Positions 8,044 through 17,038 of a DNA stretch of 20,079 nt are shown piece by piece (position 1 is the first letter of the stretch; each line of letters opens with the position of its first letter). The position numbers were made by a program, and so were the translations under genes. The DNA comes from Euglena gracilis. Its lineage: Eukaryota; Euglenozoa; Euglenophyceae; Euglenales; Euglenaceae. The notes beneath the pieces are model-generated. The model had not been told where the DNA came from. It was given only the letters and a program-made list of their open reading frames with translations, and did not search any database. The DNA lies in the NCBI GenBank assembly GCA_900893395.1, contig CAAHFI010825874.1:1-20079 (forward strand), written 5' to 3'.

Positions 8044-9182
8044 TGTGTTTTCCCGTTGCTGACCTGCTGTTGCATCATGTTTTTGATTTCCAACAGTTCC
8101 CTCTCCAGTCGCTGCTGGTGTTCCAGCATTGGGTCTGTCGGTTTCGGTCGAGGTTGAAAAGGTTGGGCGTCGGCTGAAAGTTCAAACACAGGTTGGGGTT
8201 TGGGGGGTTGGGTCCTTGACACGGGGGGGTCCTGTCGGATTGAAAGTTTTTTAAATTCTTCTTGTACCGTTTGCACCATTAGGGTTTTTAGGTCAGGGAG
8301 GTCCCAACCCACACCTGGCACAGGTTCTCGGGGTCCTCGGGTCCCCTCCCGGAGCTGTCCTGGGGGTCCTCGGGTCCCCTCCCTGGGCTGTGTTAGGGGG
8401 CTTTGGGGCCCCCAGACCCCCGTTGGGGTCACTGGCTGTGGGGCCGAGGCTGCTGGCTGTGGGGCTGGGGCCGCTGGCTGGGGTCCCCCCAACCCCATCA
8501 GTTCTGCCCAAGCCTCCGGCTGGGGCCCAGATGTCAGCCCCTGCCCCGTGCTGGCTGTGGCTGGGCCTGGGCTTCGCTGCCTTGCTGCAGCCGCTGGCTG
8601 GGGTTCTTGGGTTTGCCCCTTCCCGTTTGGTGGTTCTGTTGTCCGTCTGGACACTTGGCCCACTGGCCCAGGGGCTGGGGTTTCTGGGGTTTTCCCCGTC
8701 CCCTGTTGTCGCCGGTCGCTGAGAGAGCTAGAGGCTGCTGAGAAAGAATAAGATTGAGATTTTTCAAAACTTTCTTTTGTCTTTTGTGTCAGTTCAGTCA
8801 ATTCATTTAATCTTTTTTCGGTGGCCTCCCATTTCGTTTGCCACAGTTGGTTCTGACTGTGGAACTCGGCAGTCAGCGATCTACACTGCTGCTGCCAAAT
8901 TCCAGAGTCTTGCGTTTCTTTCAGTGTTGTTCGTGTGGTGAGGTCTGTCAGCTGTGCCTCCAACCGTCCCACCTTGTTTACCATCTGTCCCAGTGTGGAT
9001 GACATGTCGATCCACCTGGCCTGGTCACTGGCTTCCTGCGACCCAGTCTTGAAAACCCCCTTTTGGAATTCCCCCAGTACCCTCCTGAAGGTTGGGCCGA
9101 TTCCTCCACCTTGTGTCCTAGCCCTGTCATTTCCTGGTTCAGACGGTCAAATCTTCTTTTGTTTTCATCGTTCGCGGCCAGT
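8044..9182 (-). CDS. Gag: second coiled coil and Pro/Gln/Ala-rich linker
   Basis: After a break near 9182 (one extra or two missing bases) the chain continues TLAANDENKRRFDRLNQE, then after a G added at 9103-9104, GIGPTFRRVLGEFQKG and a helical, heptad-like segment (MVNKVGRLEAQLTDLTTR; LTQKTKESFEKSQSY). A low-complexity linker follows, with repeats of PQPAAPAPQPAASAPQP and a duplicated 11-residue block around QLREGTRGP. It ends in a predicted helix (MLEHQQRLERELLEIKNMMQ). No enzyme motif is seen. It is probably a scaffold or spacer ahead of the capsid region. Its function is unknown. Confidence 0.72.
8332..8383 (-). repeat. 33-bp direct duplication inside the Gag linker
   Basis: A 19-bp block (GGTCCTCGGGTCCCCTCCC on the plus strand) occurs identically at 8332-8350 and 8365-8383, a spacing of 33 bp. 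This duplicates 11 codons in frame (REGTRGP core) in the Pro-rich linker. It is a simple in-frame tandem expansion. Confidence 0.8.
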
Positions 9183-9950
9183 GTCCATACGTCTGGTCAA
9201 GGTGGTGACTTCCTGCGAAAGTTTGGTCATCCGCTGTTCCAGTGTTTGGTCCCGTTGCCCCTCGACCAGTTGTTCCACCCTTGCGTTCAGGCCTTTCATT
9301 GCCTTGGTAAAATGTTCTTGTGTTTGTTGGACCCTGTGGTTCAGTTCTTTCAGCGTCTCGTCACAGTTGCCTGCCAGTGTCCCTACCTGGCGTTCTGTCT
9401 CTGCCTCCCGTGATTTCACCTCCCGTTGACTTTCAGCCAACCCAGCCATTGTCTGTTCGACCCCCTGCATCCGCATCTGCAATTCTTGAAGCACCTGCTC
9501 GTTTTGTTTCTGCTGGCCGAGTAATCCTATGAGGTGTTGCCCCTGGGTCTGTGTGCTTCCCCCTGCCACTTGCAGCAAACCCTGGAACCCGTTAATTTTT
9601 TCGTCCAGCAGCCCAGCCATCACCTTCAGGTCCCGAATCTGTTGTCCCAGGTTCTCAAAGTGTCCCTGGTACAGTCTGTTTTGATTCGTCACCATCCCCT
9701 CCAAGTTTTCAGTTACCGTGGCCAGGTTTGTGGACAGCTCTTCATACCCGCCTTCTGTTCGCCACACCAACCCTTCTGTCCGTTCCCCCTGTGTAATCAG
9801 CTGCTGTTCCAAGCGTGTAAACTGCAGTTCTGTGGTGTTTTGAAGTCGTTGTATCACCTCTGTGGTTTTCTGGTTCACAAACTCAGTGGCTCGCCTGAAA
9901 GTTTGGAATTCCTGTGGAATTCCGTCATGTTCTGTACGAAACTGGACCAC
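9183..9950 (-). CDS. Gag: long N-terminal coiled-coil region
   Basis: The stretch of about 255 residues is rich in Glu, Gln, Leu and Thr with repeated hydrophobic spacing (ATEFVNQKTTEVIQRLQNTT, FTRLEQQLITQGERTEGL, LGQQIRDLKVMAGLLDEK, LQELQMRMQGVEQTMAGL, GLNARVEQLVEGQRDQTL). This pattern is that of an extended coiled coil and suggests oligomerisation of Gag. It has no Cys-rich or catalytic motif. It begins after a missing G near 9950; adding one base fuses it to the acidic N-terminal part. Coiled-coil Gag regions are known in several retroelement groups, but the length here is unusual. Confidence 0.75.
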
Positions 9951-10686
9951 CAGTTTGTGTCGGCGAACCAGTCGTAATGTTCTGGTTCCGCCTCAGATTC
10001 CTCCACCCCTGCACCGTTGACCTGGAAGTGGTCTTCGTTCGGGCTCTGTCTTGCCGCTTCCAGGCTCAACAGTTGGTTCTGAGTGTCTGTGCTGGGTTCT
10101 GGGTGGAATGTGAGCTGCAGTGGCTGTGTGTCTTGGTAGATGTCTCCCAGTTCGTCGTCTTCGGTGTCCGTGAACTGTGTTGTCCCTGTTTCCTCCTGGT
10201 CCTGGGGTTCTGTTCCCCATCTTGTTCCATTTCGACCATTGCAATTGTCATCTGCGACAATTGTGCAATGTCAATGTCGCACCCCAGGGTCCTGGCCATG
10301 TCTGTGGTCGTTTCTGTGTCGTATTCCCATTGCTCAGGTTCCTGGTTCCACTGCACGTTTTCTGGGGCGGTCATTGTGGATTCCGTCATTGTGATTCCTG
10401 TTGCTGGGTGATTGAAATGGACATCTGTCTCTGGACCAGCCGACCTAGCGACGGCTGATGAGACAGATTCCTGTGGTTCTGCGGTAATTTCCTGTTGTTC
10501 AGTCCAGCCGCTTTCGGGGGAACTGAAAATGGGCAGAAAGCCTCTGCTACCATTTGTACGGGATAACCCCCTTTGCTGCTCCGCTTGTTCCAGGTCCGTG
10601 GGGTTTCCCTGTCCCCGCGTAGGATCGATTACCCTGCCCAGTTGAATTTCAATTCCCCGCGCGGCCTTTGTTAAAAATTGTTTCAT
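9951..10686 (-). CDS. Gag: acidic N-terminal region
   Basis: The first ATG at 10684-10686 opens the coding region (MKQFLTKAARGIEIQLGR), close to the leader and with no upstream coding signal. The first 25 residues are basic and helical; the rest is acidic and rich in Gln, Thr and Ser (EPEQWEYDTETTTDMARTL; QFTDTEDDELGDIYQDTQPL; EESEAEPEHYDWFADTN). A C4 run at 10204-10207 (plus-strand GGGG) lacks one base; adding it joins the two halves in frame. I do not recognise a domain. It is part of the Gag polyprotein by position and continuity. Confidence 0.7.
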
Positions 10687-11106
10687 TTTCTTGGTTATAA
10701 CCTTTTTCCTTTCGGGGTTGTTGTGGGGTGGGTCCTTGGGGGGTCACAAATCGGGTATAAAACACCTGTCGGTCTTGATCAAAGCACTGAAATGCCTTCA
10801 CGTCGAGGTCAGATCGCTGATCGCTGGATTGAGTGAAGCAGTCTTCGATGCCGGCGAACGGGGGAACTTAGGTCACTGGCAGCAACAACTCCTGCTTCAA
10901 ACTTCACTTCTGACCACAATCTTGACAGATAATCAACGTCCACTCCAATGAAATCTTGACAAACTTGAATTGACTTGAAACTTGAACCAGATATGCCAAT
11001 GGCAAATGGATAATCAGATTGAGTACAGAGTGTGACAGAGCCCTGTGGGAGTCAGTGGTTAAAATGTGGCAGGGTTAAAATTCAGTTAGGAGGGGGTTAT
11101 CCTAAT

Positions 11107-11124
11107 TGTTTCATCATTGAAACA
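11107..11124. repeat. perfect inverted repeat (7-bp stem, 4-base loop)
   Basis: TGTTTCA-TCAT-TGAAACA is a perfect dyad in the putative LTR. It could be a protein-binding site or RNA hairpin. No downstream T run suggests a terminator. Function is unknown. Confidence 0.6.
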
Positions 11125-11130
11125 GTAGGC

Positions 11131-11206
11131 CCCTGGTTGGGTCAAGTCCCCTGGTTAGTTCTGTGGCGCCTGGGTTAGCTTTTAAGGTTAGCGCCTGAGG
11201 TTAGCT
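11131..11206. repeat. four imperfect direct copies of a CCTGGGTTAGC-like motif
   Basis: Copies start near 11132 (CCTGGTTGG), 11150 (CCTGGTTAG), 11169 (CCTGGGTTAGC) and 11194 (CCTGAGGTTAGC), spaced 18-25 bp. Short direct repeats near the outer end of an LTR are often U3 enhancer elements. That role is inferred from position only. Confidence 0.5.
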
Positions 11207-12738
11207 AACTTACCAGGGCACTCAGCACCCCTGACTCACAACGGACGCCCCCAAAACGACATTTTTCGGCCATTTTCGGCCGAAATCGGCTGCGTCGGCG
11301 CTCCAAAACGAGCGCTCTGCCCCGGCTAGAGGTCGGCGATCCTTTACCTAATTGTTGCGAAGGGCGGCGGGCGGATAGGCGCAATTTTGCCCGCGGCGGG
11401 CGTGCGTAAAACGCAGCAGTTACCGCCGGGAGCGCAAAATAGCACGTAAGTAACGGACGCCCCAAAAACGACATTTTTCGGCCATTTTCGGCCGAAATCG
11501 GCTGCGTCGGCGCTCCAAAAACGAGCGCTCTGCCCGGCTAGAGGTCGGCGATCCTTTACCTAATTGTTGCGAAGGGCGGCGGGCGGATAGGCGCAATTTT
11601 GCCCGCGGCGGGCGTGCGTAAAACGCAGCAGTTACCGCCCGGGAGGCGCAAAATAGCACGTAAGTAACGGACGCCCCAAAAACGACATTTTTCGGCCATT
11701 TTCGGCCGAAATCGGCTGCGTCGGCGCTCCAAAAACGAGCGCTCTGCCCCGGCTAGAGGTCGGCGATCCTTTACCTAATTGTTGCGAAGGGCGGCGGCGG
11801 ATAGGCGCAATTTTGCCCGCGGCGGGCGTGCGTAAAACGCAGCAGTTACCGCCCGGGAGGCGCAAAATAGCACGTAAGTAACGGACGCCCCAAAAACGAC
11901 ATTTTTCGGCCATTTTCGGCCGAAATCGGCTGCGTCGGCGCTCCAAAAACGAGCGCTCTGCCCCGGCTAGAGGTCGGCGATCCTTTACCTAATTGTTGCG
12001 AAGGGCGGCGGGCGGATAGGCGCAATTTTGCCCGCGGCGGGCGTGCGTAAAACGCAGCAGTTACCGCCCGGGAGGCGCAAAATAGCACGTAAGTAACGGA
12101 CGCCCCAAAAACGACATTTTTCGGCCATTTTCGGCCGAAATCGGCTGCGTCGGCGCTCCAAAAACGAGCGCTCTGCCCCGGCTAGAGGTCGGCGATCCTT
12201 TACCTAATTGTTGCGAAGGGCGGCGGCGGATAGGCGCAATTTTGCCCGCGGCGGGCGTGCGTAAAACGCAGCAGTTACCGCCCGGAGGCGCAAAATAGCA
12301 CGTAAGTAACGGACGCCCCCAAAAACGACATTTTTCGGCCATTTTCGGCCGAAATCGGCTGCGTCGGCGCTCCAAAAACGAGCGCTCTGCCCCGGCTAGA
12401 GGTCGGCGATCCTTTACCTAATTGTTGCGAAGGGCGGCGGCGGATAGGCGCAATTTTGCCCGCGGCGGGCGTGCGTAAAACGCAGCAGTTACCGCCCGGG
12501 AGGCGCAAAATAGCACGTAAGTAACGGACGCCCCAAAAACGACATTTTTCGGCCATTTTCGGCCGAAATCGGCTGCGTCGGCGCTCCAAAAACGAGCGCT
12601 CTGCCCCGGCTAGAGGTCGGCGATCCTTTACCTAATTGTTGCGAAGGGCGGCGGGCGGATAGGCGCAATTTTGCCCGCGGCGGGCGTGCGTAAAACGCAG
12701 CAGTTACCGCCCGGGAGGCGCAAAATAGCACGTAAGTA

Positions 12739-15700
12739 ACGGACGCCCCAAAAACGACATTTTTCGGCCATTTTCGGCCGAAATCGGCTGCGTCGGCGCT
12801 CCAAAAACGAGCGCTCTGCCCCGGCTAGAGGTCGGCGATCCTTTACCTAATTGTTGCGAAGGGCGGCGGGCGGATAGGCGCAATTTTGCCCGCGGCGGGC
12901 GTGCGTAAAACGCAGCAGTTACCGCCCGGGAGGCGCAAAATAGCACGTAAGTAACGGACGCCCCAAAAACGACATTTTTCGGCCATTTTCGGCCGAAATC
13001 GGCTGCGTCGGCGCTCCAAAAACGAGCGCTCTGCCCCGGCTAGAGGTCGGCGATCCTTTACCTAATTGTTGCGAAGGGCGGCGGGCGGATAGGCGCAATT
13101 TTGCCCGCGGCGGGCGTGCGTAAAACGCAGCAGTTACCGCCCGGGAGGCGCAAAATAGCACGTAAGTAACGGACGCCCCAAAAACGACATTTTTCGGCCA
13201 TTTTCGGCCGAAATCGGCTGCGTCGGCGCTCCAAAAACGAGCGCTCTGCCCCGGCTAGAGGTCGGCGATCCTTTACCTAATTGTTGCGAAGGGCGGCGGG
13301 CGGATAGGCGCAATTTTGCCCGCGGCGGGCGTGCGTAAAACGCAGCAGTTACCGCCCGGGAGGCGCAAAATAGCACGTAAGTAACGGACGCCCCAAAAAC
13401 GACATTTTTCGGCCATTTTCGGCCGAAATCGGCTGCGTCGGCGCTCCAAAAACGAGCGCTCTGCCCCGGCTAGAGGTCGGCGATCCTTTACCTAATTGTT
13501 GCGAAGGGCGGCGGGCGGATAGGCGCAATTTTGCCCGCGGCGGGCGTGCGTAAAACGCAGCAGTTACCGCCCGGGAGGCGCAAAATAGCACGTAAGTAAC
13601 GGACGCCCCAAAAACGACATTTTTCGGCCATTTTCGGCCGAAATCGGCTGCGTCGGCGCTCCAAAAACGAGCGCTCTGCCCCGGCTAGAGGTCGGCGATC
13701 CTTTACCTAATTGTTGCGAAGGGCGGCGGGCGGATAGGCGCAATTTTGCCCGCGGCGGGCGTGCGTAAAACGCAGCAGTTACCGCCCGGGAGGCGCAAAA
13801 TAGCACGTAAGTAACGGACGCCCCAAAAACGACATTTTTCGGCCATTTTCGGCCGAAATCGGCTGCGTCGGCGCTCCAAAAACGAGCGCTCTGCCCCGGC
13901 TAGAGGTCGGCGATCCTTTACCTAATTGTTGCGAAGGGCGGCGGGCGGATAGGCGCAATTTTGCCCGCGGCGGGCGTGCGTAAAACGCAGCAGTTACCGC
14001 CCGGGAGGCGCAAAATAGCACGTAAGTAACGGACGCCCCCAAAAACGACATTTTTCGGCCATTTTCGGCCGAAATCGGCTGCGTCGGCGCTCCAAAAACG
14101 AGCGCTCTGCCCCGGCTAGAGGTCGGCGATCCTTTACCTAATTGTTGCGAAGGGCGGCGGCGGATAGGCGCAATTTTGCCCGCGGCGGGCGTGCGTAAAA
14201 CGCAGCAGTTACCGCCCGGGAGGCGCAAAATAGCACGTAAGTAACGGACGCCCCAAAAACGACATTTTTCGGCCATTTTCGGCCGAAATCGGCTGCGTCG
14301 GCGCTCCAAAAACGAGCGCTCTGCCCCGGCTAGAGGTCGGCGATCCTTTACCTAATTGTTGCGAAGGGCGGCGGGCGGATAGGCGCAATTTTGCCCGCGG
14401 CGGGCGTGCGTAAAACGCAGCAGTTACCGCCCGGGAGGCGCAAAATAGCACGTAAGTAACGGACGCCCCAAAAACGACATTTTTCGGCCATTTTCGGCCG
14501 AAATCGGCTGCGTCGGCGCTCCAAAAACGAGCGCTCTGCCCCGGCTAGAGGTCGGCGATCCTTTACCTAATTGTTGCGAAGGGCGGCGGGCGGATAGGCG
14601 CAATTTTGCCCGCGGCGGGCGTGCGTAAAACGCAGCAGTTACCGCCCGGGAGGCGCAAAATAGCACGTAAGTAACGGACGCCCCAAAAACGACATTTTTC
14701 GGCCATTTTCGGCCGAAATCGGCTGCGTCGGCGCTCCAAAAACGAGCGCTCTGCCCCGGCTAGAGGTCGGCGATCCTTTACCTAATTGTTGCGAAGGGCG
14801 GCGGGCGGATAGGCGCAATTTTGCCCGCGGCGGGCGTGCGTAAAACGCAGCAGTTACCGCCCGGGAGGCGCAAAATAGCACGTAAGTAACGGACGCCCCA
14901 AAAACGACATTTTTCGGCCGTTTTCGGCCGAAATCGGCTGCGTCGGCGCTCCAAAAACGAGCGCTCTGCCCCGGCTAGAGGTCGGCGATCCTTTACCTAA
15001 TTGTTGCGAAGGGCGGCGGGCGGATAGGCGCAATTTTGCCCGCGGCGGGCGTGCGTAAAACGCAGCAGTTACCGCCCGGGAGGCGCAAAATAGCACGTAA
15101 GTAACGGACGCCCCAAAAACGACATTTTTCGGCCATTTTCGGCCGAAATCGGCTGCGTCGGCGCTCCAAAAACGAGCGCTCTGCCCCGGCTAGAGGTCGG
15201 CGATCCTTTACCTAATTGTTGCGAAGGGCGGCGGGCGGATAGGCGCAATTTTGCCCGCGGCGGGCGTGCGTAAAACGCAGCAGTTACCGCCCGGGAGGCG
15301 CAAAATAGCACGTAAGTAACGGACGCCCCAAAAACGACATTTTTCGGCCATTTTCGGCCGAAATCGGCTGCGTCGGCGCTCCAAAAACGAGCGCTCTGCC
15401 CCGGCTAGAGGTCGGCGATCCTTTACCTAATTGTTGCGAAGGGCGGCGGGCGGATAGGCGCAATTTTGCCCGCGGCGGGCGTGCGTAAAACGCAGCAGTT
15501 ACCGCCCGGGAGGCGCAAAATAGCACGTAAGTAACGGACGCCCCAAAAACGACATTTTTCGGCCATTTTCGGCCGAAATCGGCTGCGTCGGCGCTCCAAA
15601 AACGAGCGCTCTGCCCCGGCTAGAGGTCGGCGATCCTTTACCTAATTGTTGCGAAGGGCGGCGGGCGGATAGGCGCAATTTTGCCCGCGGCGGGCGTGCG

Positions 15701-17038
15701 TAAAACGCAGCAGTTACCGCCCGGGAGGCGCAAAATAGCACGTAAGTAACGGACGCCCCAAAAACGACATTTTTCGGCCATTTTCGGCCGAAATCGGCTG
15801 CGTCGGCGCTCCAAAAACGAGCGCTCTGCCCCGGCTAGAGGTCGGCGATCCTTTACCTAATTGTTGCGAAGGGCGGCGGGCGGATAGGCGCAATTTTGCC
15901 CGCGGCGGGCGTGCGTAAAACGCAGCAGTTACCGCCCGGGAGGCGCAAAATAGCACGTAAGTAACGGACGCCCCAAAAACGACATTTTTCGGCCATTTTC
16001 GGCCGAAATCGGCTGCGTCGGCGCTCCAAAAACGAGCGCTCTGCCCCGGCTAGAGGTCGGCGATCCTTTACCTAATTGTTGCGAAGGGCGGCGGGCGGAT
16101 AGGCGCAATTTTGCCCGCGGCGGGCGTGCGTAAAACGCAGCAGTTACCGCCCGGGAGGCGCAAAATAGCACGTAAGTAACGGACGCCCCAAAAACGACAT
16201 TTTTCGGCCATTTTCGGCCGAAATCGGCTGCGTCGGCGCTCCAAAAACGAGCGCTCTGCCCCGGCTAGAGGTCGGCGATCCTTTACCTAATTGTTGCGAA
16301 GGGCGGCGGGCGGATAGGCGCAATTTTGCCCGCGGCGGGCGTGCGTAAAACGCAGCAGTTACCGCCCGGGAGGCGCAAAATAGCACGTAAGTAACGGACG
16401 CCCCAAAAACGACATTTTTCGGCCATTTTCGGCCGAAATCGGCTGCGTCGGCGCTCCAAAAACGAGCGCTCTGCCCCGGCTAGAGGTCGGCGATCCTTTA
16501 CCTAATTGTTGCGAAGGGCGGCGGGCGGATAGGCGCAATTTTGCCCGCGGCGGGCGTGCGTAAAACGCAGCAGTTACCGCCCGGGAGGCGCAAAATAGCA
16601 CGTAAGTAACGGACGCCCCAAAAACGACATTTTTCGGCCATTTTCGGCCGAAATCGGCTGCGTCGGCGCTCCAAAAACGAGCGCTCTGCCCCGGCTAGAG
16701 GTCGGCGATCCTTTACCTAATTGTTGCGAAGGGCGGCGGGCGGATAGGCGCAATTTTGCCCGCGGCGGGCGTGCGTAAAACGCAGCAGTTACCGCCCGGG
16801 AGGCGCAAAATAGCACGTAAGTAACGGACGCCCCAAAAACGACATTTTTCGGCCATTTTCGGCCGAAATCGGCTGCGTCGGCGCTCCAAAAACGAGCGCT
16901 CTGCCCCGGCTAGAGGTCGGCGATCCTTTACCTAATTGTTGCGAAGGGCGGCGGGCGGATAGGCGCAATTTTGCCCGCGGCGGGCGTGCGTAAAACGCAG
17001 CAGTTACCGCCCGGGAGGCGCAAAATAGCACGTAAGTA
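12739..17038. repeat. homogenised core of the satellite: exactly 20 units of 215 bp
   Basis: All 20 consecutive anchor spacings are 215 bp. By eye the units are identical apart from a C-gain plus G-loss pair in the unit at 14029 and an A-to-G change in the unit at 14889 (GGCCG in place of GGCCA). The compound variant at 14029 also occurs in the unit at 12309, eight units away, which points to unit exchange or block duplication. Confidence 0.9.

Larger units (their letters stand above)
1..11240 (-). mobile_element. Ty3/gypsy chromovirus LTR retrotransposon carrying two DNA methyltransferase domains
   Basis: All recognisable coding lies on the minus strand in the order Gag (coiled coil, capsid, zinc knuckle), Dam-like methyltransferase, C5-methyltransferase-like domain, protease, reverse transcriptase, RNase H, integrase, chromodomain. 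The order PR-RT-RH-IN with a chromodomain after integrase is the established signature of Ty3/gypsy chromoviruses. The two methyltransferases between Gag and protease are not part of the standard plan. The 5' boundary is inferred from a TGT terminus abutting the satellite at 11240. The 3' LTR is not in the window, but a purine tract at 1-15 suggests it begins just outside. About 17 single-base-type frame shifts break the reading frames; repaired, the element has two long ORFs. Resemblance of Pol to dinoflagellate retroelements is from memory only. The element class is secure; boundaries are inferred. Confidence 0.93.
10687..11240 (-). other. putative 5' LTR and leader of the retrotransposon
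   Basis: The 554 bp between the satellite and the Gag ATG contain no ORF of note. On the minus strand the segment begins TGTGAGTCAGG exactly where satellite homology ends, matching the TGT start of Ty3-type LTRs. It also contains a four-copy CCTGG-GGTTAG-like motif, a 7-bp hairpin and, just before the ATG, the palindrome GGTTATAACC (10693-10702). The LTR 3' end and primer-binding site were not identified. TGG triplets on the minus strand at about 10987, 10947 and 10913 were considered, but none is followed by a tRNA end I recognise. The second LTR lies outside the window, so LTR identity is not proven. Confidence 0.5.

Noticed and set aside
10913-10990. Primer-binding site candidates (minus-strand TGGTTCAAGTTTC, TGGAGTGGACG, TGGTCAGAAGTG)
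   Set aside because: None is complementary to a tRNA 3' end I can recognise and none follows a convincing CA terminus, so no site was called.
11262-11290. Resemblance of the GGCCATTTTCGGC stretch to the dinoflagellate spliced leader (GCCATTTTGGC core)
   Set aside because: The match is only about 11 bases with a one-base gap, lacks the flanking leader bases and a donor directly after it, and sits in a low-complexity TTTTCGGCC duplication. Probably coincidence.
11446-11453. GTAAGT splice-donor consensus in every satellite unit
   Set aside because: A six-base match is expected by chance and there is no exon-like sequence or acceptor signal in the unit.
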